Origin: Lineolata rhizophorae
Taxonomy: Eukaryota > Ascomycota > Dothideomycetes > Lineolatales > Lineolataceae
Assembly (NCBI GenBank): GCA_010093515.1
Contig: MU001694.1
Span: 378,964-442,963, forward strand
DNA length: 64,000 nt
Direction: 5' to 3'
Notes under the pieces: model-generated
The model's database searches: none
Told to the model about the DNA's origin: nothing
The model's input: only the letters and a program-made list of their open reading frames with translations
Position numbers and translations under genes: made by a program
Shown here: one piece after another, positions 1 to 9,707 of the stretch
Layout: each line of letters opens with the position of its first letter
Position numbering within the stretch: position 1 is the stretch's first letter

Positions 1-946
1 TTGCCGGTCCCGTCACCAACATCGAGTTCCTGAAAAAACTCTGTACTAGTCCCGCCTTTGTTGCTGGCGACGTCGAGACCGGATACATATCTAAGCATGC
101 CACGGAACTATTTACGCGGGAACCTGTGCCGCCCGAGGCTTTTGCACAGGCTGCACTCGGACTCCTCATAGTCGAGAGCCGTGGAAAAGGCGCAGCGGCA
201 AATGCCTTTGGGCCAGCGGGATCGCAAATGGGCTTTGGCGCACCCACGGGATTCCGGAGCCGGGCCATCTCGCTCGCGGAAGTGGCACCGGACGGCGGCG
301 CAGCCAGCGGCGCAGCGAGCGGCTCCCACGCCGGGAGCACAATTACGGGATCCGCCGCGGCAGAGGCGGCCGAGGTACGAGTCACGCAGACGGGCCCCAA
401 CAAGTTCGACATAACCGTGGGCAACGGCGAAGCCTCGTACGCGGGCGTCGTGGCCGAGTGGGACGCAGCTCGCCGGCGGCTCACGAGCTACTTCCCGCAC
501 GCGCGCATCGAGACGACGCTAGTGCGCGACGGCGATGGCGATGGCGTCACAGCGTTCCAGCACGGGCGGCAGTTCCGGCTGCGGGTGGCGGCGCCGCGGT
601 GGGCCAAGGAGGCGCTCGGCGCGGCCGAGCTCAAGAATAGCGTGCTGGCACCAATGCCGTGCAAGGTGCTGAGGGTGGATGTGAGGGAGGGGGATGCGGT
701 ACGGAAGGATCAGCCGCTCGTGGTGATCGAGAGCATGAAGATGGAAACGGTGATACGGAGTCCGCACGATGGCGTCATTAAGAAGGTTGTGCATAGGGCG
801 GGGGTAAGTCTTCTCTGATTCCCGTTTGGTTGGAATGCGTGCGTGGCAGGGAGTGGACGTTTTTGCTAACTGCTTCGTTACTTTAGGATATTTGCAAGGC
901 TGGCACAGCGTTGGTTGAGTTTGAAGAGGAGGCTAGCAGCCCTTAA
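1..946 (+). CDS. mccA: 3-methylcrotonyl-CoA carboxylase, biotin-carrying alpha subunit (3' part)
   Basis: Partial; the gene enters from the left edge. Exons 3-803 and 887-946, with an 83-nt intron (GTAAGT donor, GCTAAC branch site, TTTAG acceptor) in phase 0. The first residues (AGPVTNIEFLKKLC, then FVAGDVETGYISKH) match the end of the biotin-carboxylase part of MCC alpha subunits. A low-complexity linker follows, then a C-terminal biotinyl domain with LAPMPCKVLRVDVREGD and the biotinylation motif ESMKMET; the acceptor lysine codon is at 738-740. The second exon completes the domain with DICKAGTALVEFEEE. The enzyme carboxylates 3-methylcrotonyl-CoA in mitochondrial leucine breakdown. Acetyl- or propionyl-CoA carboxylase is less likely, because the linker text and domain order fit MCC. 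Family assignment is from recognition, not alignment. Confidence 0.9.
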
Positions 947-1050
947 TGACCTTCCTTCGGGTTGTGAAGGATAGAAGATTTCTTCGACTTTCAGTACTAA
1001 GAGCTAACCGAAGCAAAGATATTTCATGCATATTCGAGGATACTCTTGCA

Positions 1051-1056
1051 AATAAA
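1051..1056 (+). promoter_or_regulatory. AATAAA poly(A) signal of mccA
   Basis: A perfect AATAAA hexamer lies about 105 nt after the mccA stop codon and is followed by an A-rich run at 1070-1080. Its position suits a polyadenylation signal; use is inferred. Confidence 0.5.
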
Positions 1057-1435
1057 AGAAAGCCATTTAAAAAAAAAAAATTAATTGTATTGCTGAAAGC
1101 ATGGGCATGAAGTGACCGGATTTGATTTTACTATGGTGGACCTTCTCGTGGATGCAAGAGTTCAGTGTATCATATATATTGACCAAAGCCTAAAGAGTCC
1201 CGAACACGAATGAGACCAAGTCAACAATAATCTGAACTTGATGCTTGTGGAGAATTCCACGGCGAGGTACTATTTTGGTATACTAAAACATGATAATCTT
1301 AGCCGACTTTTATTACGTAATCACACCTGATTCGTAACTTACCGCTCCCTTCACCGCACTTGCAAGAAAAAAAATATCCCGGACAATTTTTGGTGTTACA
1401 ACAAACCTCGCCGAAATCAAAACTCGCCGCCCACG

Positions 1436-3631
1436 ATGAAGCGAAAGTTAAACAAGGACGACATTCCGGAAAGCACGCCTTCCACACAGAAGGCAGAGTT
1501 GAAGGCCGCACACAATTTACCCTCTTTCGACGAATTCGGACTTGATGCTAGGATCTTGCAAGGCGTCGTGAAGCAGAAGTTTGCGGTCCCAACACCCGTG
1601 CAAGCAGCGGCCATTCCGCTAGCTTTGGAGGGGAAGGACATTCTTGGTACGTGACCATGCTTTAAACGCTTTTGCTGTGCCTCCATCTACTGAGAGAATT
1701 GCACAATTGTACCCAATGCTGCATATGAAGGAATTTTTGACAGTGTAGCTAACCTCGCGATTCGAATAGCCCGCTCTCGGACCGGTTCAGGAAAGACTGC
1801 TGCCTATGTTCTTCCAATTCTCCAGTCAATTCTCGTTCGGAAGTCCGTGCCTGATTCTGCCAAATGCACGTCTGCTCTTATCCTCGTACCGACCCGCGAG
1901 CTTGCTGGCCAGGTCACCAAGGTCACCCAGGCGCTGTCCGCGTACTGCGGACAGGAGATACGGGCAGAGAACTTGACGCGGAAGGAGGATGACAAAGTGC
2001 AACGGGCACGGTTGGCAAATCTGCCTGACATTGTAGTAGCAACGCCGGGTCGGGTTGCATACCATATCAAGGGTGGGGCGCTGTCGGTTGAGCAGGTCAC
2101 GTATTTGGTTATTGATGAGGCAGATTTGGTGCTCTCGTACGGCTACGAGGACGATCTTGACCTCCTGTCCAAGTCGCTGCCTCGCGGCGGCGTTCAGGTA
2201 TTCCTCATGAGCGCAACGCTCAAGGCGGACTTGGATGCTTTGAGGGGACTATTCTGCCGAGATCCCGTTGTGCTGGAGTTGGACGAGCAGGAAAAGGAGG
2301 ATATCAACAAGCGGCTTGCGCAGTACGTGGTCAAATGCGCCGAGGACGAGAAGTTTTTGCTGGTGTACGCCATTTTCAAGCTAGAACTTGTTAAGGGCAA
2401 GTGCATCATCTTTGTCGCCGACATTGACCGCTGCTACCGCTTGAAGTTGTTCCTGGAGCAGTTTGGCATCCGAAGCTGCGTTCTCAACTCCGAACTCCCG
2501 GTCAACTCACGGATACACGTGGTGGAGGAGTTTAACAAGAATGTGTACGACATCATCATTGCAACGGACGAGCACGAGGTCATCGGCGGTGAGGAGAGCA
2601 ACCAGGAGCGCAAGCAGAAGGAGATTGAAGCGGCTGAAATCAAAGAAAAAGCAGCTGAAAAGGATAATACGTCAAGCCAGGGTGGTCCGGAGAAGGAGAA
2701 AGAGGACCACGAGGAAGATAAGGAGGAGGAATGGGGTGGTATCGGAGATAAGGATGGCGGAAAGGAGGGCGACAAAGGGGGCGAAGAAGGGAAGAACCAG
2801 AATGAAGAGGTTAAGGATGATAACGCATCAATATCTGTTCCTTCCAAGAAAGAAGCATCCGGAAAGGATGCCAAATCGTCCAAGAAGTCTCGTTCAGGCC
2901 GCCCGAAGGACTTTGGTATTTCCCGGGGCATCGATTTCAACGCCGTGCGATGCGTCCTCAATTTTGACCTCCCTCAGACGTCTACCAGCTATACCCATCG
3001 TATCGGCCGCACGGCCCGAGCAAACAATTCGGGCCTCGCCCTTTCTTTCGCCATTCCCAAGCACCTCTACCGCAAACACCCACCGACGTCTCACCCGGCC
3101 TGCGCCAATGATGAGGTCGTCCTCGATCACATCGCCAAGGCCCAAGCCGCCCGCGGGGCCGAGCTCAAGCCGTACGCGTTCGACATGCAGGCCCTCGCCG
3201 GGTTCCGGTATCGCCTTGGCGACGCGCTGCGCGCCGTGACGCGCGTCGCGGTGCGAGAGGCTCGCGCGCGCGAGCTGCGGCGCGAACTGCTGCGTAGCGA
3301 GAAGCTGCGGCGGCGGTGGGAGGAGCGGCCGGAGGAGGTGCGGGCGCTGATCGGGCGGCACGACGGCGCGGTGGGGACGGCGCGCGTGCAGCCACACTTG
3401 AAGCACGTGCCTGAGTACCTCGTGCCTGGGGGGTTGGGCGCGAAGAAGAAGGCGGCGGAGGTGGCACCATTTGTGGGGCTGAGGAAAGACGAGGGCGAGG
3501 AGAATAGGATTCGGAAGGCGAGGCGGATCAACAGGATGAAGGGTAAGGGAGGCAAAGGCGGTAAGGGAAAGCCTATGGGGAAGAAGGCAGATCCATTGAA
3601 GACGTTTAGTAGTGGAAAAGGACGGCGTTAA
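1436..3631 (+). CDS. DBP9: ATP-dependent RNA helicase DBP9 (DEAD-box, 60S biogenesis)
   Basis: Exons 1436-1646 and 1770-3631 give 690 residues. The 123-nt intron has a GTACGT donor and falls just before the ATP-binding motif. The N-terminus [12 protein letters not shown], the Q-motif region ([20 protein letters not shown]), motif I RTGSGKT (about residue 80), Ia PTRELA, II VIDEAD (about 187), III MSAT (about 217) and [10 protein letters not shown] (about 480) are all visible. An acidic, Lys/Glu-rich insert at about residues 345-440 sits between motifs IV and V, a place where DBP9/DDX56 proteins are known to be expanded. The tail is Lys/Gly-rich, ending in a basic KGGKG stretch typical of nucleolar proteins. 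DBP9 works in nucleolar pre-60S assembly. The start is the first ATG before the family's N-terminal text. No damage is seen. Confidence 0.93.
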
Positions 3632-6088
3632 GTTTCGGGAATCACCAGGCGTGTATGTAGAGTCCTTGTTGGCTGTCAACGTGCCACGTTAACGTATTTA
3701 TAGACATCTTGAATTCCCATTGAGAGTGGACACTGCCATAATAAGCTGTGGTCATAACGTGCTTTGCTCGACCAACGAACAATTGCCATTATCTGCTCTT
3801 TCCATATTTTACTAAGCATGGCCCCTTAAAATCAAAATGGGCGTAGAGAGTAAGTAAACCATTCCACATAAATTTCTGCTCTGGCCTAGTTAGATCTTAT
3901 TTACTAGGCTTTAGATTTCGAGGCTAACGAGGTTAGACTGCTTCCATTCCTTCGAGGCAAACGAAAAGACGACATCCGTTGCGAGCTGTTCAAACGACGA
4001 CTAAATAGCCGGCCGACATAAATCCCTGTCATATTCTTGGAGAGACGGAAGCTTTGAATCGCCACGAAGCTTGACGGTATAGTATACGAGCGCCTACCTT
4101 ACGCAAGGTCTGCATTTGACCGGGTCCCGGTTCGGACCCGCCAACCGCCGCGCAGATGCAGCAATAGAACTAAGAAGCCGGAGATGACAACCATGGTCGA
4201 TGCGCGGCATTTCCAAGTCTCGTATAATGCGGAGGCTGCCTTGTGAAGCTCGACGTTGCTCAACAAAGATTGGGTTATATGGATTGATTCCATTTGCAGC
4301 CGACAGAGACACTCTTGAACAAGACCACCGGGTTGGGCTAATGCAACAGATTTCCTAGAATGTTATGGGAGCTCTCATATGGCTTGGGCCGGACCCTTCC
4401 AAATCAGAAAGGATATACAAGTCTTATTTCGTGCGGCACAGTTTGTCGGGTGACAGGGGCGCAATGTGCCGGTCGTTTCGCCAAGAAAGCATCAGAAAGG
4501 CGTTAAAAGTTCTCATCGAGTGTGCGAGGTAGAAGGTGTAAAGAATTTCGACACCTCCATAAACGTGCAAAATCACGAAAGACTTCAAATCCCCGTACTT
4601 GAATGTGTCGGCGAGCCATCCAGGCATGCTTTGGATATGTTCTTCTTCATTAGAGTGCTTGCAAAAATGACTCGAACACACTCGTACGCCTTGCCTCTCC
4701 CAGCCACAAGCTGAATCGAACACGGGTCGTGCAAGAGACCATGCCCGCGCCAAGTCAACCCGCCGCAACCGGCCCCTTGAGCGCTCCCTAGCCAACATTC
4801 GCCCGAAGCAGCTTTCAGCCGAAACCGCCACGCTCAAGCACGCCGCCCGCAGACTCTCAGACTGCTCTCGACCGGGAATCTAGCTACACACGAGGTCGGA
4901 CCCCACGCCAGACCCCGCGCCCCCAACGAGGAGCCGCGAACCGCCCCCCCCGCTCCTCCACTCGACCCGGCATCCCGAAGAGCAAAGGACGACCCTGTTA
5001 GGCCTTCCGCGGGCCAAGTCTGCGTCCCTCGCCGGACCTTTACGGACCGCGAAGGCCCAGCCCCCTCCCCCGGCTCGCCGTCTTGGAAGACTCCGTCCTC
5101 GCTATTAATACCCCGTTTGGCGCCAGAGTTTGGCGACGAGGGCGCGGGCGCGGCGGGGGGCCGTGGAGGGAGGGGACGGGGGAGGGCTTGGGGTGAGCTT
5201 GTTTGGATGCTGTTACGGCCGAGGGGATGACGGACGCAAGCGCGCTGGAATTACGTCCTATAGTATATATACGCCGCTTAGCCGTGCAGACGTATGTGCC
5301 GAGCGGCTCTCTATCGATCGTCGCCATCCGTGCGCATCATCAAGCTGTGAATCCCCACTTCCCGCTTGGGAACCACGACGTCTCTGCTCTGAGCACGCAT
5401 GCACGAACCGACGCCCTCGAGCCAGCTACTTACTGGCCGGCTCCCGGCCAACCACCCATGCTCCCCCCACTCGGACCACCACATCACCACTCAACCACGA
5501 CGTGCAAACCCGCGCAACGAATCTCAAGCCTGCCCATTCGCGCCTAGCAACCAACTACACAAGCAAGACCGGCCATTTCTCGCCGCCACAAGAAGCATGC
5601 ACCACGCGTGAGGACGAGCACCCCGCCACCCAGCCCAACAACCAACGAAGCTATGTACAAGAAACCGCCGGAACCCAGCCAGCCAGCCACAAGCAAAGCC
5701 CATCCAGCACCCCCCCCCGAGCCGTCCCGGCCGTCCAGCCGGTCTGCCAGGCAGCGGCAGCGGCAACAGCGAACGGCGGCGACCACGATAACGATGACGA
5801 AAGCCGATGCAAGCGAGCAACCAACCATGCGAATGGAAGATGTGTCTAGGGACGGGGGCCCGTGCGCGCACGCGGTAAGTAGTAGGGGGCGCTGTGAGAC
5901 GGGTGGGCGGAGGGAAGGGGAAAAAAAAAGGGGGAGGATGTGCGGGAAGAAGAGACAAGGTCTGGATAAGCGGGCACGGAACAGAGGAGGCAAATGGACG
6001 GAACTGAAAAAACCCGTGACAAAGTCCGGTCTGACCAACTCCGATGCGCACAGTCGGGCAAGAAGCAAGAAGCAAAGAACTGGTCAAG

Positions 6089-6124
<36 letters not shown>

Positions 6125-6406
6125 CAACTCAACCTGCATGGCGCTGGCAAAAAAAAAAAAAAATAAGTGTACAATCGAAAAGAAGTTTGGACAAGAAGAA
6201 GCTTAAACGTGGTGTAAACAATCAGAGATTTACGAGGAAAAAAAAAAAAAAACTTGTTCGAATCCGTTACTGCATAGCAAACACAAAACTTCATGCTCGG
6301 AAAGCCCTACCGCTCCTCCAGGTCTGCCACGATGGAGGTGAGGGCGACTTGTCGACGGCGGAAATCGTCAGGTTGCGATCCAACCCCACATACGTATTTG
6401 AAGACT
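3632..6406. other. intergenic stretch without a supported gene
   Basis: About 2.8 kb between the converging DBP9 and reductase genes. Several open frames exist (for example 4424-4837 minus), but none shows a recognisable domain or a convincing exon structure. From about 4700 to 5900 the sequence is very C-rich. A (CA)n microsatellite lies at 6094-6120 and A runs at 6151-6164 and 6239-6252. The region probably holds 3' untranslated DNA of both flanking genes. Confidence 0.6.
6094..6120. repeat. (CA)n microsatellite
   Basis: About 13 uninterrupted CA units downstream of the FNR-type reductase gene; a simple repeat with no visible gene association. Confidence 0.9.
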
Positions 6407-7236
6407 TCACCACGTTTCCTACGCACAAAAAAAAAACACCAATCAGCACCTCCGAAACCAAAACCAAAACCCTCCCCCAAAAAAAGGGGGAAAAAAAAAA
6501 ACTCACCGCAATATACTGCCCCCCCTCCTTCTTCCGGCGCCAAAACTCGCGCGCGCCCTCCTCGTTCAGGTTGCCCTTGTCCATGGCCACGTCGACCAGG
6601 GCCTCCTCGACGCCCTCGCCCATGCCCTTGCTGCTGCCGCACACGAAGACGCGCCCGTCCAGCGCGTTGATGACGAACCAGACCACGTCGGCCTGGAGCC
6701 GCAGCTCGTCCTGGACGTACCTGGCCTCGAGCGAGGCCCCGGCCCCAGCGCCCCCCCCCTCCTCCTCCTCCTCCTTGCCCCCCCCCTTCTTCTTCCCCCC
6801 CGCCGCCTTCGGCGCCCCCGCCCCTCTCGCCCTCCCCCCGCGCACCCTGCTCTGCACAACGCTCTTGATATCGCCCTCGAGCTCGCCGAGCTCGCCGCGG
6901 TACAGCTCGTCGAGGGCGGCGTCGCGGACGCCCTGGACGAGCCAGACCTTGTTGGCGCACGTGGCGGCGCGGAGGCGGTTGAGGATGAAGCCGCGGAAGG
7001 GCGCCATGCCGACGCCGGCGCCGACCAGCAGCATCGGCCCGTCCGTCGCGAACTCGCGGCTCAGCGGGTTCGCCATCAGGCCGCGGAACATGGGCACGCG
7101 CACGTCGGCGAGCGCGAGCGGCTGCGGCGGTTGGGGGTCGGGGTCCGGGAGCGATGGTGATGATGATGATGACGACGACGAGGATGGGGATGGGGACGCT
7201 GTGGACGGCGTCGTCGAGTTGGGAAGCGAGGAGGCA

Positions 7237-7278
<42 letters not shown>

Positions 7279-8969
7279 TGCTGCTTCTTCTGCGCCGCGA
7301 TGAAGGCCTCGGCCGAGCGGGCCAGGAAGCCGGAGCCGACGCCGGCGCGGGTGCCGCCGCGCCAGTCGGGCGTCGTGTGCACCGTGACGGCCATCTCGAC
7401 GAGGCGGCGGTTGCCGGCCAGGTCGGCGCGCGCCGACGAGACGTGCGGGTCGTTGGACAGCGAGTAGAAGCGGGGCATCAGCTGGGTGAGGACGGACAGG
7501 AGGTGGGCGAGGGGCGGGCGGGTCGAGGGGAAGGCGTGCAGCAGCTGCGAGAGCGTCACGTGCTGGGGCCCGGTGCGCAGGTCGCAGAAGGTGGCCTGGC
7601 CCTGGGCGCTGGTGAGGAACTCGAGGATCTTGCGCTCGTTTGCGGCGTCGGCGTACTCGGCCAGCACGCGCAGCAGCGGCTTCGTGGGCGGGTTGCTCTG
7701 CACGTCGACGCACCAGGTGAGCAGCTCGCGGCGCGTCGTGACGAGCTCGCGGGGCCGGTCGTCGCCCCAGATGGTCGGCCAGCGGCCGTCCTGGGTGCGC
7801 AGCAGGACGGGCTTGTCCCGGACGAAGGACGGCACGCCGAGGCGGTCGAAGATGTCGTCGACGACGTCGCGCGCGTTGGGCGGGCAGATGCCGATGGCGC
7901 CGCCGACCTTGAAGTCGACGCCGCCCTCGTCCGGGTAGTCGGTCACGTCGAGGTCGAAGTGGAAGGTGCGCTTCTCGGCGCCCGGGTTGGTCAGTTCGCG
8001 GGCGCCGTAGACGGGCGCCGAGAAGACGTCGTAGGGGGGGTGGGGCTGGACGAAGGACGGCGGGTGGCGGTCGACGGTCGAGACGTGCTGGCGAGGCTTG
8101 GTAGTAGTAGTAGTGGTCGTCTCGGCGTCGGCGGGGACGACGGGGTCGAAGGAGATCTTGACGGGCGGGAGGGGGACCACGCCGGTCAGGTCGGTGTCGA
8201 GGCTGAGCTTGGTCATCATCTTGCTGAGGCCCAAGCTGCGGAAGGCTTGGTTGTCGGGCACGACGACGGGGATGGCGTGCGGGGCCTTGGTGTCGGGGGG
8301 CAGGGTCTCGACGAGGCAGCAGCCGCCGCCGCAGCAGTACTTTTCGATCAGCTGGGTGCCCGTCTCGCCGTCGCCCAGGATGCGGCGGATGCCCTCGGCA
8401 TTCTGGCTGATGAGGGTGGTGGAGGCGCGTCGCCGGCCTGACTGGTGGTGCTGGCGCTTATGCTGCTTGGGTGTGGTCTGGGCGTCGGCGTCCAGCGAGT
8501 CGTCCTCGCCGTCCTCCAGGTCGACGTCCTCCTGGGCGCCGCGCGACGGCCGCGACGGGCGGCGGGCGGAGAAGTCGACGGCGGCGGCGGGCAGGTCCTG
8601 GACCGTGTCGACGATGTCGTCGAGCTGGTGGCGCGTGTCGCTGGCGGGCGTCAAGGGCGTGCTCGCCTCGCTGGGCTCGGACCAGGCGAGCGACTCGTCC
8701 GACGGGCGCGGCGACGGAGGGGCCGAGGGCGAGCGGGAGGGCGGGGGGTGGTTGGGCTTGGTCGCGGGGGACTGAGGCTTCCGGCCGGGCTCGAGGGCGG
8801 GCTCGAGGGCGGGCTCGAGGGCGAACTCGGGCACGTCGGCCGGCTCGTGAGGCACGGGGTCGTCGGGGTGCGAGGTCGGCGCCGTGGGGATGTGGTGGTG
8901 GCGGAACTGGTGGGCGGGTCGCGGCGGGTCGCGGCTGCCCGGGCTGGCGGCGGCGAAATCACCGCGCAT
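6407..8969 (-). CDS. FNR-type NADPH/FAD reductase, diflavin-reductase-like but without an FMN domain
   Basis: Exons 8969-6507 and 6418-6407 give about 824 residues; the 88-nt intron leaves a last exon of only ETW and the stop. A C-terminal Trp is the residue that stacks on FAD in cytochrome P450 reductase-type enzymes, which supports this splice. The first half (about 300 residues) is low-complexity, rich in Pro/Ser with a tandem EPAL repeat, and shows no flavodoxin domain. The second half has the FAD-binding core (RTFHFDLDVTDYP, RFYSLSNDPH) and the NADP-binding part (GPMLLVGAGVGMAPFRGF, VFVCGSSKGMGEGV). A Gln-rich loop with 12 consecutive Gln (CAG run near 7239-7273) and a Gly/Lys/Glu loop interrupt the core. 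The only in-frame ATG is at 8969. A 5' UTR intron with a GTAAGT donor at 9222 is possible. The electron acceptor is unknown; ferric, sulfite-reductase-like or methionine-synthase-reductase-like roles are open. Confidence 0.82.
7239..7273 (-). repeat. CAG repeat coding for polyglutamine
   Basis: A run of CTG on the plus strand reads as CAG on the coding strand of the reductase, giving 12 Gln between the FAD core and the NADP-binding half. It is a likely length-polymorphic tract within a surface loop. Confidence 0.9.
8798..8824 (-). repeat. short tandem 12-bp repeat (EPAL units) in the reductase N-terminus
   Basis: The 12-bp unit GGGCTCGAGGGC (plus strand) is repeated head to tail about three times and encodes repeated Leu-Glu-Pro-(Ala/Gly) in the disordered leader of the reductase. 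Confidence 0.8.
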
Positions 8970-9249
8970 GGCGACGGCGGGCGCGAGCAGGAGGGCTGCG
9001 GGGAGGCCAAAGGTGTGAGCTCGCGGGACGGCGGGGAGCAATTGGGGGGGGGGTGAAAAAGAAGGAGCCAAGGGGCCGAGGACAGGTCGTTGTGCTGGCG
9101 TCGTCGTTGTTTTTTTTTTTTTTTTTTTTCTGGCCCTCTTCACCCAACTGTCGGGGCGCGGAGATGCGCGATGCGCGTCTGCGATGTCGGCGGGAAGGAT
9201 CGGGGCAGGGATTTGCACTTACGCGGGCGGCGGGACTGCGATCGGGTCG

Positions 9250-9258
9250 ATCTGATAA
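9250..9258 (+). promoter_or_regulatory. ATCTGATAA, SreA/Sre1-type GATA site (proximal)
   Basis: A perfect match to ATCWGATAA, the established consensus of fungal iron-responsive GATA repressors (SreA, Sre1, URBS1). It lies 281 nt upstream of the reductase ATG. The flanking 16 bp (9248-9263) recur inverted at 9694-9709. Function in iron repression is inferred from the motif only. Confidence 0.6.
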
Positions 9259-9698
9259 GGGGCGCGCGTCGGAGACGGGGCGCGGGCGGGCGGCGGGCGG
9301 TCTGCGGAGCGAAGGCAGGCGGCGGCGGGCGCCGGGGCGCGGCGACGGTCAATAAATACGTCTGAGCGCGGCGGCGGGCGGGCAGCAGCGGCGGCGGCCA
9401 GGCGGTGGGGACGGCGGGAGGCATTTGCCGCGGGAGCGCCAGCGAGTGCGAAAAGGGCGAGGAAGATGCAGAGGGAGGACCGGCTCGCGCTGGACGGCCC
9501 CGGGCGAAATTCGCGGAGCCGCCAGCGCGGCCGCCTCGGCCCCGTCGATCCCTGACCAAGCAATGACACACAGGGCGTGTGCTAGTGCTCTGTACGCAGC
9601 ATGGACACATGTGTGTCCTGAGGCGCCATTGGGCCCGGACCGCGCTCTCCAATGGCTTCGATTGTTTGCGACGCGCGGAATTGAAAAGACCCGGCCCC

Positions 9699-9707
9699 TT
9701 ATCAGAT
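9699..9707 (-). promoter_or_regulatory. ATCTGATAA, SreA/Sre1-type GATA site (distal)
   Basis: A second perfect ATCTGATAA on the minus strand, about 730 nt upstream of the reductase ATG, sharing 16 bp with the proximal site. A near match (AATCTGATG on the minus strand) follows at 9714-9722 and another TGATAA core lies at 10443-10448. Confidence 0.6.

Noticed and set aside
4424-4837. 137-codon minus-strand frame
   Set aside because: Some stretches look protein-like, but no family, no matching exon and no support from neighbours.
5608-7467. 619-codon plus-strand frame
   Set aside because: It covers the antisense of the reductase 3' half and simple repeats; the minus strand encodes a clear FAD/NADP reductase.
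8970-9218. Earlier start for the FNR-type reductase
   Set aside because: The frame is open but starts with GTG and has no ATG before 8969; it runs through an A tract and a possible 5' UTR intron.
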